Assembly (NCBI RefSeq): GCF_017347085.1
Contig: NZ_JADPSA010000024.1
Location: 1 to 64,000 of the forward strand
DNA from: Nesterenkonia sp. E16_10
Lineage (GTDB): Bacteria; Actinomycetota; Actinomycetes; Actinomycetales; Micrococcaceae
DNA length: 64,000 nucleotides
Reading direction: 5' to 3'
Made by a program: the position numbers and the translations under genes. This document shows, piece after piece, positions 33,345 through 41,621 of the stretch (within the stretch, counting starts at the first letter, position 1; every line of letters starts with the position of its first letter). Below the pieces are notes generated by a model. The model worked only from the letters and a program-made list of their open reading frames with translations. It made no database searches and had not been told where the DNA came from.

Positions 33345-33418
33345 CGTTGAGGGGCGGATTCTCCGAGCATCTAGGGCCACAAACCCCATGAACTACTCGC
33401 AAAATCCGCCCCTCAACG
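33345..33418. repeat. Dispersed palindromic element, copy B
   Basis: 74 bp from CGTTGAGGGGCGGATT to AATCCGCCCCTCAACG, outer stem 16 bp perfect, with an inner GGG/CCC pairing. It sits 17 bp downstream of the DivIVA-domain gene, the end of the frr-cdsA-divIVA operon, which fits a terminator role. Confidence 0.9.
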
Positions 33419-33435
33419 AGAAAAGGGAGGGAGGG

Positions 33436-33999
33436 TCAGCCGACGGAGGCCATGATCTCGGTCATCTTGTCCAGGAAGGCGTCCACCTGGGCCTCGTCGT
33501 AGCCGCTGTGGCCGTGGGCGCCGGTGAAGGTGATCGTGCGGACCTCGTCCACGCTCATCGGGTTCTCGCCGTCGAGGTACTGCTCGAGCTGCCGGCACAG
33601 CTCGTCCACCTGCTCCTTGCGGTAGCCGTTGGAGGACGAGTGCGCGGGCTCGCGGAAGCGCTTCCCGTCCGGGCGGGAGAGCCTCCCGCGCAGCGGCTCG
33701 GCGCGTTCGGCGAGCATCTCGTACCAGGCGTCCTCGCCGTGGGCATCGACGTACTTGTCCCGCTCGGCGCTCGCGAAGGCGTCCTCGAGCCGGTCCAGCG
33801 CGCCGTCGACCTCAGCCGGATCGTAGCCGCCCCCGGTCATGGAGAAGCTCGCGTCACGGATCTGGGAGAGCGCCATGCCCTCCCCGGAGTCATAGGCCAC
33901 CCGGGCCCGTGCCATGAACTCGTCCACCTCATCGCGGTTGTACCCCTGCTCCTGATCATTCAGGAGCGTGAACAGTGCCGTCTCGTTCGCCATGGTCAT
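33436..33999 (-). CDS. DivIVA-domain protein
   Basis: 187 residues with three short DivIVA-type repeats: FTLLNDQEQGYNRDEVDEFMA (about 10-30), FSMTGGGYDPAEVDGALDRLE (about 52-72) and FTGAHGHSGYDEAQVDAFLD (about 157-176). A further degenerate SNGYRKEQVDELCRQLE lies in the middle. DivIVA proteins bind curved membrane and organise polar growth and division; this small repeat form is a separate, uncharacterised subfamily. Start at 33999 overlaps the cdsA stop as ATGA, with AGGA close upstream. Confidence 0.85.
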   Translation of the reverse strand: MTMANETALFTLLNDQEQGYNRDEVDEFMARARVAYDSGEGMALSQIRDASFSMTGGGYDPAEVDGALDRLEDAFASAERDKYVDAHGEDAWYEMLAERAEPLRGRLSRPDGKRFREPAHSSSNGYRKEQVDELCRQLEQYLDGENPMSVDEVRTITFTGAHGHSGYDEAQVDAFLDKMTEIMASVG

Positions 34000-34850
34000 A
34001 ATCCTAGTGGCACTCCCCCGGCATCGCCGTTGAACGCCACGACCACGAAGAACGCGGTGGGCATCGCGAAGACCAGGGAATCCAGCCGATCCATCACGCC
34101 GCCGTGTCCCGGCAGCAGCCGGGACATGTCCTTGATGCCGAGCTCACGCTTGACCATCGACTCGGAGAAGTCGCCCGCGGTGGAGGCGATGACCACGGCG
34201 ACCGCGAGCACCGCACCGACGTAGACCGGTTCATCGAAGATCAGCCAGGAGGCCAGCACCCCGACGCCGGTGGCGCCGAGCAGCGAGCCGCCGAAGCCCT
34301 CCCAGGACTTCTTGGGACTGATCTTCGGCGCCATCGGGTGCTTGCCGAAGAACACGCCGAAGATATAGCCGAACGTGTCATTGGAGACCACCAGCAGCAC
34401 GACGACGACGAGCCGCCAGTCGCCCTGCTCCAGGTTCAGCAGCAGCACCGCGAAGGACATCATGAACGGCACCCAGCTGGCCACGAAGATCGAGGACAGG
34501 ATGGAGCGTCCAGGATCGGAGACCTTCCACAGGGCGGCCGCGACGACGATGGCCAGTGCGGTGGCCATCAGCGCCAGCGTCAGCGCCTCCACCCCGCCGA
34601 AGTAGGCGGCGGTGGGCATGGAGATGGCGCCGAGGAACAGCGGGATCTTGGGGAGCCGCAGCTGGTGTCCGGTGGGGGCGACGCGCGTCTCGAGCGCGCG
34701 GGCCACCTCCCAGACACCCATCGAGAGCAGGATCGTCCAGACGAAGATCAGCATCAGCTCGAAGAAGAAGATCCCGAGCAGTGCGGGTACCAGCAGGACG
34801 ATGCCGGTGATGATGGCTGCGGGCAGGTTCCTCCCAGCTTTTCCCGCCAT
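33996..34850 (-). CDS. cdsA: Phosphatidate cytidylyltransferase
   Basis: CdsA makes CDP-diacylglycerol, precursor of all anionic phospholipids. 284 residues with about eight membrane helices. The C-terminal signature KDMSRLLPGHGGVMDRLDSL (about 246-265), preceded by SNDTFGYIFG, KISPKKSWEGFGGSLLGA and GDFSESMVKRELG, is complete. It overlaps frr (TGATG) and the DivIVA-domain gene (ATGA), so all three are translationally coupled. Confidence 0.96.
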   Translation of the reverse strand: MAGKAGRNLPAAIITGIVLLVPALLGIFFFELMLIFVWTILLSMGVWEVARALETRVAPTGHQLRLPKIPLFLGAISMPTAAYFGGVEALTLALMATALAIVVAAALWKVSDPGRSILSSIFVASWVPFMMSFAVLLLNLEQGDWRLVVVVLLVVSNDTFGYIFGVFFGKHPMAPKISPKKSWEGFGGSLLGATGVGVLASWLIFDEPVYVGAVLAVAVVIASTAGDFSESMVKRELGIKDMSRLLPGHGGVMDRLDSLVFAMPTAFFVVVAFNGDAGGVPLGL

Positions 34851-35407
34851 CAGACCTCGAGCAGCTCAGCTTCCTTGCGCTTGCTCATCTCGTCGATCTT
34901 CTCGACATAGGTCTTGGTGAGGATCTCGAGCTCTTTGGTGCCCCGCTCGCCGTCGTCCTTGCCGACCTCGCCGTCCTTGATGGCCTTCTCGATGATCTCC
35001 TTGGACTTGCGCCGGGTGTTGCGCACCGAGACCTTGTGGTCCTCGCCCTTGGACTTGATCAGCTTCACGTACTCCTTGCGGCGCTCCTCGGTGAGGTCCG
35101 GGATCGTGATCCGGATCTGCTTGCCGTCGTTGGAGGGGTTGGCGCCGATCTCCGAATCCGAGAGCGCCCGCTCGATGTCGCGCATCGCGGAGATGTCGAA
35201 GGGGGTGATCAGGATGGTCTTGGCGTCCGGGGTGGCGAAGGAGGCCAGCTGCTGCAGCGGTGTGGCGGATCCGTAGTAGTCCACCAGCACGCGGGAGTAG
35301 ATCGCGGGGTTGGCGCGGCCGGTGCGCACGGTGCTGAAGTCGACCGAGGTGGCCTCGACTGCTCGTTCGAACTGCTCCTTGGCGTCTGCCAGGGTCTCAT
35401 CAATCAC
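34850..35407 (-). CDS. frr: Ribosome recycling factor
   Basis: RRF splits post-termination ribosomes together with EF-G. 185 residues, normal length. SVDFSTVRTGRANPAIYSRV (about 19-38), YYGSATPLQQLASF, PFDISAMRDIERALSDSEIG, NPSNDGKQIRITIPDLTEER and VSVRNTRRKSKEIIEK are all family-conserved. The ATG at 35407 has TAAGGAGACC upstream. It lies 65 nt after pyrH, the usual order. Confidence 0.97.
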   Translation of the reverse strand: MIDETLADAKEQFERAVEATSVDFSTVRTGRANPAIYSRVLVDYYGSATPLQQLASFATPDAKTILITPFDISAMRDIERALSDSEIGANPSNDGKQIRITIPDLTEERRKEYVKLIKSKGEDHKVSVRNTRRKSKEIIEKAIKDGEVGKDDGERGTKELEILTKTYVEKIDEMSKRKEAELLEV

Positions 35408-35472
35408 GGGGGTCTCCTTAGGGGATGACGTTGCGGATGGAGTAGGGCTTCAGTCTAGTCGGGGGCACCAGG

Positions 35473-36195
35473 TCAGGGGGTGACCAGCGTGCCGATCTCC
35501 TCGCCGAGCAGGGCGCGGGTCACGTTGCCCTCCCCCTCCATGCCGAACACCCGCATGTTGAGGTCATTGTCGTTGCACATGGTCATCGCGGTCTGGTCCA
35601 TCACTCGGATGTTCTTGCGCAGCGCATCCCCGTAGGTCAGGTGATCCAGCTTCTGCGCGTCCGGGTTGGTCTTCGGGTCAGCCGTGTAGACCCCGTCCAC
35701 GCCGGACTTGGCCATCAGGACCATGTCGGACCGGGTCTCCAGGGCGCGCTGCGCGCAGACGGTGTCGGTGGAGAAGTAGGGCATGCCCGCACCGGCGCCG
35801 AAGACGACGACCCGGTCCTTCTCCATGTGCCGCACGGCGCGCAGCGGGATGTAGGACTCGGCGACCTGGCCCATGGTGATGGCGGTCTGCACGCGGGTGG
35901 GCTGGCCGGCCTGCTCCAGGAAGTCCTGCAGCGCCAGCGCGTTCATCACGGTGCCCAGCATGCCGATGTAGTCGGCGCGGGCCCGGTCCATGCCGGCCCG
36001 GGAGAGCTCGGCGCCGCGGAAGAAGTTGCCGCCGCCGACGACGACGGAGACCTCCACCTGACCCTTGACCGCCGCGATCTGCTCGGCGATCCCGCGGACC
36101 GTGGCCGGATCGACTCCCACTGCGCCTCCGCCGAAGACCTCTCCGGAGAGCTTCAGGAGCACTCGGCGGCGGTGTGTCGGTGTCTCTGCGGTCAT
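35473..36195 (-). CDS. pyrH: UMP kinase
   Basis: Phosphorylates UMP to UDP in pyrimidine synthesis. 240 residues of the amino-acid-kinase fold: [11 protein letters not shown] (about 13-23), [20 protein letters not shown] (about 51-70), [17 protein letters not shown] and the ATP-site region [18 protein letters not shown] at 36195 with CTGGAGGAC upstream. It starts a new transcription unit after the terminator behind tsf. Confidence 0.97.
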   Translation of the reverse strand: MTAETPTHRRRVLLKLSGEVFGGGAVGVDPATVRGIAEQIAAVKGQVEVSVVVGGGNFFRGAELSRAGMDRARADYIGMLGTVMNALALQDFLEQAGQPTRVQTAITMGQVAESYIPLRAVRHMEKDRVVVFGAGAGMPYFSTDTVCAQRALETRSDMVLMAKSGVDGVYTADPKTNPDAQKLDHLTYGDALRKNIRVMDQTAMTMCNDNDLNMRVFGMEGEGNVTRALLGEEIGTLVTP

Positions 36196-36290
36196 GGGTG
36201 TCCTCCAGGGGATCGTGGGGCGGGGTGTTGCGGTTGCGGGACGCTGCCGCGACGCTGTTGCGTACTCGTGCGGGCGGGCGCAGGCACGGA

Positions 36291-36327
36291 AAAGGGGGTG
36301 ACCACCTCGTGTGAAGTGGTCACCCCC
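36291..36327 (-). terminator. Rho-independent terminator after tsf
   Basis: A 12-bp perfect stem (GGGGGTGACCAC / GTGGTCACCCCC) with a 10-nt loop. On the minus strand it is followed by TTTT. It ends the rpsB-tsf operon upstream of pyrH. Confidence 0.92.
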
Positions 36328-36413
36328 TTGACGTCTGAACTGTTGAGCTGCGACCAGTCTAATGGTCAGCGGCTTCGCAGTTCAGGTGCGTTGAGTCTCA
36401 GCTGTCTTGAGTC

Positions 36414-37253
36414 TCAGGCTCCGACGCGGAAGCGAGCCAGACCCTTGGCGGACGTGCCGGCGGACTCGAGGACCTGGGTGACGGTCTTCTTGGGGTCCTT
36501 GGCGAACGGCTGGTCGACCAGCACGTTGTCCTTGAAGTACGCGTTGGTGCGTCCTTCGATGATCTTGGTCATCGCCTGCTCGGGCTTGTTCTCAGCCCGT
36601 GCGGTCTCCTCGGCGATGCGGCGCTCGTCGGCCACGGTCTCCGCGGGGACCTCGTCACGGGTCAGGAACTGCGGGGACAGCGCGGCGGCGTGCACCGCGA
36701 TGTCGTGGGCAGCCTCCTTGGCCTGATCCGAGTCGGCGTCGACGGCGAAGAGCACGCCGACCTGAGCCGGAAGGTCCTTGGAGGTCTTGTGCAGGTAGGC
36801 GTCCACGAAGGCACCCTCTACCGTGGCAAGGCGACGCACGACGACCTTCTCGCCGAGGATCGCTCCCTCTTCGGTGACGAAGTCGACGAGCTTCTTGCCC
36901 TCGACGTCGGCCTCCAGGAGCGCCTCCACGGTGGTCACGTCGTGGGCGACTGCGGTCTCCAGGACCTTGTCGGCCAGCGCGACGAACTTCGCGGACTTGG
37001 CCACGAAGTCGGTCTCGGCGTTGATCTCGATCAGGAAACCCTTGGTGCCGTTGACGACCTTGGCGGTGACCAGGCCCTCAGCGGCGGAGCGGCCCTCGCG
37101 CTTGGCGGCACCCTTGAGTCCGCGGATCCGGATGGCCTCGAGGGCCTTCTCGGTATCGCCGTCGGTCTCGTCGAGAGCCTTCTTCACGTCCATCATGCCG
37201 GCGCCGGTGCGCTCACGCAGGGCCTTGATGTCTGCAGCGGTGTAGTTCGCCAT
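36414..37253 (-). CDS. tsf: Elongation factor Ts
   Basis: The nucleotide exchange factor for EF-Tu. I choose the ATG at 37253 (MANYTAADIKALRERTGAGM), giving 279 residues; the frame further upstream is just rpsB read out of phase. TGAGMMDVKKALDETDGDTE (about 16-35) is the EF-Tu-binding signature; EINAETDFVAKS (about 76) is also conserved. It follows rpsB by 19 nt and ends before a strong terminator. The 11-bp direct repeat TTGAGTCTCAG (36391-36401 and 36407-36417) spans its stop codon. Confidence 0.97.
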   Translation of the reverse strand: MANYTAADIKALRERTGAGMMDVKKALDETDGDTEKALEAIRIRGLKGAAKREGRSAAEGLVTAKVVNGTKGFLIEINAETDFVAKSAKFVALADKVLETAVAHDVTTVEALLEADVEGKKLVDFVTEEGAILGEKVVVRRLATVEGAFVDAYLHKTSKDLPAQVGVLFAVDADSDQAKEAAHDIAVHAAALSPQFLTRDEVPAETVADERRIAEETARAENKPEQAMTKIIEGRTNAYFKDNVLVDQPFAKDPKKTVTQVLESAGTSAKGLARFRVGA

Positions 37254-37272
37254 AGAAAAGCAGTTCCTCTCT

Positions 37273-38169
37273 CTACTTGGCTTCTTCAGCGGGAGCTTCG
37301 GTGGACTCTGCAGCGGGTGCCTCTGCAGCCTGCTCAGACTTGGCGGGCTCCTCGGCCTGCTCGGTCTTGGCGGACTTCTCAGCCTCGGCAGACTTCTCAG
37401 TGGCGTGCTGCTCGAGCAGCTCGCGCTCCCACTCGGCCATCGGCTCGGCAGCAGTGCCGGAGCCGCCGCCGCGCTTGTTCTCGCGAGCCATGAGGCCATC
37501 GGCCACGGCGTCGGCGATCACGCGGGTCAGCAGGTCCACGGACCGGATGGCGTCGTCGTTGCCCGGGATCGGGTACTGGACGTCATCGGGATCGCAGTTG
37601 GTGTCGAGGATGGCGATCACGGGGATGCCCAGCTTCTTGGCCTCGTCGACCGCCAGGTGCTCCTTGTTGGTATCGACGATCCAGACCGCGGAGGGGGTCT
37701 TGGTCAGGTTGCGGATACCACCGAGGTTCGACTGCAGCTTGGTGAGCTCGCGGCGCATCAGCAGCAGTTCCTTCTTGGTGTGACCGGAGCCTGCGACGTC
37801 GTCGAAGTCGATCTCCTCCAGCTCCTTCATGCGCTGCACGCGCTTGGAGACCGTCTGGAAGTTGGTCAGCATGCCGCCGAGCCAGCGGTGGTTGACGTAG
37901 GGCTGACCGACGCGGGTGGCCTGCTCGGCGATGGCTTCCTGGCCCTGCTTCTTGGTGCCGACGAAGAGGACGGAGCCGCCGTGGGCGACGGTCTGCTTGA
38001 CGAACTCGTAAGCAGTGTCGATGTAGGTCAGGGACTGCTGGAGGTCAACGATGTAGATACCGTTGCGCTCGGTGAAGATGAAGCGCTTCATCTTCGGGTT
38101 CCAGCGGCGAGTCTGGTGACCGAAGTGGACACCGGAGTCGAGCAGCTGGCGCATGGTGACGACAGGCAT
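37273..38169 (-). CDS. rpsB: 30S ribosomal protein S2
   Basis: 298 residues; ATG at 38169 with GAAAGGAAA upstream. Conserved S2 blocks: [20 protein letters not shown] (about 6-25), [45 protein letters not shown] and [21 protein letters not shown] long Ala/Glu/Lys-rich C-terminal tail (about 245-298; [20 protein letters not shown]) is typical of actinobacterial S2. First gene of the rpsB-tsf operon. Confidence 0.97.
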   Translation of the reverse strand: MPVVTMRQLLDSGVHFGHQTRRWNPKMKRFIFTERNGIYIVDLQQSLTYIDTAYEFVKQTVAHGGSVLFVGTKKQGQEAIAEQATRVGQPYVNHRWLGGMLTNFQTVSKRVQRMKELEEIDFDDVAGSGHTKKELLLMRRELTKLQSNLGGIRNLTKTPSAVWIVDTNKEHLAVDEAKKLGIPVIAILDTNCDPDDVQYPIPGNDDAIRSVDLLTRVIADAVADGLMARENKRGGGSGTAAEPMAEWERELLEQHATEKSAEAEKSAKTEQAEEPAKSEQAAEAPAAESTEAPAEEAK

Positions 38170-38553
38170 GGTATTTCCTTTCAATGCCGGGCTTGGAACA
38201 TGGAGGACATGCCTCATGCAGCTCCGGCTGGATTTCTCGGTTGGACAATGGCCCGGTTCTCTCGGGCTCCTGGCAGAAGAGGGAGGGGTCTCGCGTTCTC
38301 GCCGCACGGCTGTTCCAAGGTAAGGAACAGCTGGGTGTGGACCGATGAGAAACGCCCCGATCGCTCGGGCAGCTCCTGCGCGTAGTCAGCTGATCCAGGC
38401 ACGCCTCGGCATGCACAGGTCAACTGCTGGGGTTCAGCTTAGCGGTTCGACGGCGTTTTCCCCAACCGCCTCGAGGATCCGTCAGCGGCCTGGATGCTCC
38501 ACACATCGGCGGATTGGCGGGGATCCCGGATCGGGGTGCTCCAGGCTGGGTCC
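38170..38553. promoter_or_regulatory. Divergent rpsB / M23 peptidase intergenic region with a leader stem-loop
   Basis: 384 bp with no credible gene. A perfect stem, GCTGTTCC (38309-38316) with GGAACAGC (38324-38331) around a 7-nt loop, lies 140 nt upstream of rpsB and may belong to an rpsB leader. CAGGCT (38543-38548) ends 5 nt before the M23 ATG and could be a -10 box. Nothing else is recognised. Confidence 0.4.
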
Positions 38554-39108
38554 ATGGGCGCGGGCGGGCGAGGGATCACCGGGGCGAAAGTCACTGCACT
38601 GGGTGTTGCGCTGCTGCTTGGACTGGGCGGGCTCCCGGCTGTCTCGGCAGTCTCGGCGGAGGTTTCCTCCGCCGCGGGGGCCGCGCCGGCCGCGGCACTG
38701 TGGCGGCTGCCGGTGGTCGCAGATGAGCTGCGCCCCTTTGCCAGGCCACCCGCTCCCTGGGGTGCCGGTCACCGCGGGGTGGATCTCGGTCCGCTCTCCG
38801 GTGGAGCGAACATCAGAGCTCCCGCCGATGGTGAGATCAGCTTCGCCGGCGTGGTGGTGGACCGCCCGGTGCTCTCCATCCGCCACGGCGACGGCTACCT
38901 CAGCTCCTTCGAACCCGTGGAGACCGTCTTGGAGGTCGGGGATCGGGTCAGCGCCGGGGACCCGGTGGGGAGCCTCGCGACCGGCGCGGGCCACTGCGAG
39001 GCGCCCTGTCTGCACTGGGGAGTGCGGCTTGACGGGGAATACATCAACCCGCTGCTGCTCACCGGTGACGCGGAACCGTCAATCCTGCTGCCGCTGGGCG
39101 GGGACTGA
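38554..39108 (+). CDS. Secreted M23-family metallopeptidase (LytM-like)
   Basis: 184 residues from the ATG at 38554. A signal peptide (about 1-37; VTALGVALLLGLGGLPAVSAVSA) precedes an M23 fold: WGAGHRGVDLGPLSG (zinc H and D, about 73-87), APADGEISFAG, GDRVSAGDPVGSL and CLHWGVRLDGEYINP (HxH-like second His). The middle zinc His motif is incomplete (LHWGV rather than HLHFE), which is common in short actinobacterial forms. Likely a cell-wall hydrolase. Two Cys (GHCEAPC) may form a disulfide. Confidence 0.85.
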   Translation: MGAGGRGITGAKVTALGVALLLGLGGLPAVSAVSAEVSSAAGAAPAAALWRLPVVADELRPFARPPAPWGAGHRGVDLGPLSGGANIRAPADGEISFAGVVVDRPVLSIRHGDGYLSSFEPVETVLEVGDRVSAGDPVGSLATGAGHCEAPCLHWGVRLDGEYINPLLLTGDAEPSILLPLGGD

Positions 39109-39123
39109 GGCCACCGGTGCAGT

Positions 39124-39152
39124 TGCCGCCGCGACGATGGCACAATATTGTC
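39124..39152 (+). promoter_or_regulatory. Promoter of the FUSC-like gene, with palindrome
   Basis: A -35 box TTGCCG (39124-39129), 17-bp spacer, and -10 box TATTGT (39147-39152). The -10 is inside a perfect 10-bp palindrome, ACAATATTGT (39143-39152), within a longer imperfect symmetry, so a repressor could bind over it. Confidence 0.6.
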
Positions 39153-39186
39153 ACCTCGCAGGCAGATCACTACCCGAGGAGGACCC

Positions 39187-40419
39187 GTGGCCCGACCGTC
39201 TGAGGACGCGCGGCACCAGAGCCAGCACCAAAGCCAGAGCCAGCACCAGGACCAGGACCAGGACCAGGACCAGAGGAACCGCGAGCGTGGACCCACCCCG
39301 CAGGTCAGCACCGGCAAGCTCCGGAACCTGCTGCAGCGGCCCGAGTTCCTCACCGATGTGCTGCAGATCCTCAAGACTGTGATCGCGGGCACCGCCGCCT
39401 GGTGGGTCTCCAGCTCGGTGCTGGAATCAGAACTGGCGTTCCTCGCTCCCTGGACGGCGCTGCTGACGGTCCACGCCACGGTGCACCGTTCGCTCTCCCG
39501 CGGCGTGCAGACCACCATCGCCTCCACGATCGGCGTCGGACTCTCCTTCCTGATCGGGCATCTGCTCGGCGTCAGCCTGTGGACCTTCGCCCTGGCCCTG
39601 CTGGTCGGGGTGGCCGCCGCCCGGATCTCCTGGATCCGAGACGAGGGGATCGCGATCGCCACCACCGCGATCTTCGTGCTGGCCAGCGGCTTCGATGATC
39701 AGGCTCCGCTGCTCGATGATCGCATCCTCGAAGTCGCCGTCGGCGTGGCGGCCGGGCTCCTGGTGAATCTGCTGATCATTCCGCCGCTGCGGGACAAACA
39801 GGCCGGCCGGTACGTGGACAGCATCAACGAGCGCATGGGCAGCGTGCTGGTGAGCATCTCCGAAGAATTCTCCGATTCCTGGGACACCGACAAGGCCGAG
39901 GCCTGGTTCCAGGAGACCGAGTCGATGACCCGGGAGCTGAACTCGGCCTGGACTGTGGTCCGCTTCGCCCGCGAATCTCGCCGCGCCAACCCGCGGGCCC
40001 GCCAGGGCATGCAGAGCCTGAAGGTGAGCAGCTGGAACGCCGAAGAGGCCAGCTACGAGGAGATCCTGGAACGCGCCGACGAGGGCATCTCGCACCTGCG
40101 TCACCTGGCGCGCACTCTGCGCGAGGCCACCTACACCGACGGCGAGTGGGACCACAGGTTCCGTGGACAGTGGGCGCAGATCGTCGGTGATGCCGGTCGG
40201 GCGATCGCCGACCCGGATGCGGAGGTCGCTTCGCTGCACGAGAACCTGAGCTCGCTCTCCGCGGAGATGTCACAGGGCCAGGGGCTTCCGGGCGATTCCT
40301 GGCCGCTCTACGGGTCCTTGATCTCCAGCGTGCGCCATATCGTGGTCGTCGTCGACGATGTCGCCTCGGCGCGCCAGGCCCGCGAGGGAACCTCCGAGAA
40401 CCCGGTCGTCTCCCACTAG
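39187..40419 (+). CDS. FUSC/aromatic-acid-exporter-like membrane protein
   Basis: 410 residues from the GTG at 39187, with GAGGAGGAC upstream. A Gln/Asp/His-rich tail (QDQDQDQDQ, about 20-30) is encoded by a CAGGAC hexamer run. Five or six helices (about 65-200; FLAPWTALLTVHATVHRSLS then RGVQTTIASTIGVGLSFLIG) match the FUSC/ArAE N-terminal module, followed by a long helical cytoplasmic domain (about 205-400). Such proteins are thought to export aromatic acids or amphiphilic compounds. No partner gene. Confidence 0.82.
   Translation: MARPSEDARHQSQHQSQSQHQDQDQDQDQRNRERGPTPQVSTGKLRNLLQRPEFLTDVLQILKTVIAGTAAWWVSSSVLESELAFLAPWTALLTVHATVHRSLSRGVQTTIASTIGVGLSFLIGHLLGVSLWTFALALLVGVAAARISWIRDEGIAIATTAIFVLASGFDDQAPLLDDRILEVAVGVAAGLLVNLLIIPPLRDKQAGRYVDSINERMGSVLVSISEEFSDSWDTDKAEAWFQETESMTRELNSAWTVVRFARESRRANPRARQGMQSLKVSSWNAEEASYEEILERADEGISHLRHLARTLREATYTDGEWDHRFRGQWAQIVGDAGRAIADPDAEVASLHENLSSLSAEMSQGQGLPGDSWPLYGSLISSVRHIVVVVDDVASARQAREGTSENPVVSH
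39245..39273. repeat. CAGGAC hexamer run
   Basis: About five CAGGAC units in the FUSC-like gene's tail, coding for QDQDQDQD. The period is a multiple of three, so changes keep the frame. Confidence 0.8.
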
Positions 40420-40450
40420 AGGGCCGCCGGCCCCCGGGGCTGGTCCTGGG

Positions 40451-41557
40451 TCAGCCCTCTCGGGCTGCCTGCCCGTGGTCGGCCAGCCGCTCCCCCAGGG
40501 CGACGAGCGCCGCGGCGGAGTCCTCCCAGGCGAACTCGAGGCTCCGAGCCCGGGACGCACGAGAGGCGCGGGCAAAGGTCCCAGGCTCCTCGAGACGGCG
40601 AACCGCCCGGGCAAAGGCTTCAGGGTCACTCCCGGAGACCACCTGGGCGCCAGCCTCGGCGGCCGCCGCTCCGCCGATCTCGTGGAAGATCGGCAGGTCT
40701 GAGAGCACCACGGGGGTGCCGTGAGCCATCGCCTCCACCACGGGCAGCCCATAGCCCTCCGCCGCCGAGAGCGTCACCAGAGCGCTGCCTCGCCGCAGCA
40801 GCGCGCGGTAGTCGGCCTCGGAGATTCCGCGGTGGAAGACCAGCTGCTCCGGATCTCTCGCCAGCGCCCGAAGCTGGGCCTCTCGCGGCGGCTGGATCGG
40901 GCTGCACAGATGCAACGTGTAGCCGGGCAGCCGGTTCAGGCCCGCGATGACGGCCTCGACGTTCTTATATCCCATGAAGGAGCCCATATAGACGAGCTCC
41001 TTCCGCGGCGCCTCGGCGGGATCCCGGGGGCGCTCCACCGATGGTGGGGCATTGGAGATCAGCTCCACCGGTCTGCGGGTCAGCCGGTGCTCGCGGATCA
41101 GCCCACGGGTGGTCTCGGAGACGGTCGCGACGGCGTCGGCCTGGTTCAGCACCAGCCGCTGCGGCAGGTAGGAGAGGTGATAGGCGCGCCAGCCCAGGCG
41201 CACCAGTGCCGGCAGATCCCGCGGCGGGGTCCGGTGGGCGTAGTAGATCAGGTCATGCAGGGTGAGGATCAACGGGTAGTTCCTGCCCCGGCCGCCCATG
41301 GTCTGCATCGGGGAGAACACCACATCGGGGCGGTGTGGGTTGATCTGCCGGGAAACCCATGGCTCTCGGGCCGAGGTGGGCGAGGATATCTGCAGATGCG
41401 CAAGGTCCGGGAGCAGGTTCAGCTGCTCGGGGTCGCTGATCAGCATGGTGACATCGGCCTGTTCGGCGGCGGCCTCCACGAGGGAGGCGGTGAATCGGGA
41501 GATGCCGTCGTGGACCTGGGTCCGGGTGTACCGGCAGTCGAAGAAGAGCTTCAGCAC
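40451..41557 (-). CDS. Family-4 glycosyltransferase of the pterin-type cluster
   Basis: 368 residues from a GTG at 41557 (VLKLFFDCRYTRTQVHDGIS), 64 bp from and divergent to the dehydrogenase. GT-B fold: an N-terminal domain with YPLILTLHDLIYYAHR (about 92), then the C-terminal donor site with ELVYMGSFMGYKNVE (about 188) and the EX7E-type LSAAEGYGLPVVEAMAHGTPVV (about 268-289). Genomes with the same DH/6-PTPS pair often carry a GT4 beside them (recalled, not searched), suggesting it modifies a pterin-type product; that role is inference. The divergent layout implies shared regulation. Confidence 0.85.
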   Translation of the reverse strand: MLKLFFDCRYTRTQVHDGISRFTASLVEAAAEQADVTMLISDPEQLNLLPDLAHLQISSPTSAREPWVSRQINPHRPDVVFSPMQTMGGRGRNYPLILTLHDLIYYAHRTPPRDLPALVRLGWRAYHLSYLPQRLVLNQADAVATVSETTRGLIREHRLTRRPVELISNAPPSVERPRDPAEAPRKELVYMGSFMGYKNVEAVIAGLNRLPGYTLHLCSPIQPPREAQLRALARDPEQLVFHRGISEADYRALLRRGSALVTLSAAEGYGLPVVEAMAHGTPVVLSDLPIFHEIGGAAAAEAGAQVVSGSDPEAFARAVRRLEEPGTFARASRASRARSLEFAWEDSAAALVALGERLADHGQAAREG

Positions 41558-41621
41558 ATGCCGATTCTGGCACAGCCGTCTGCGGGGCACCGGAGTGGAC
41601 ACCTCTGGCATGATGAGGGTC

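Noticed and set aside
32141-33418. Composite transposon around the DUF559-like gene
   Set aside because: No transposase, no terminal insertion sequences and no target-site duplication seen; the repeats also occur alone elsewhere.
38214-38423. 69-residue minus-strand frame upstream of rpsB
   Set aside because: No ribosome-binding site, no recognisable motif, overlaps the putative leader stem; treated as non-coding.
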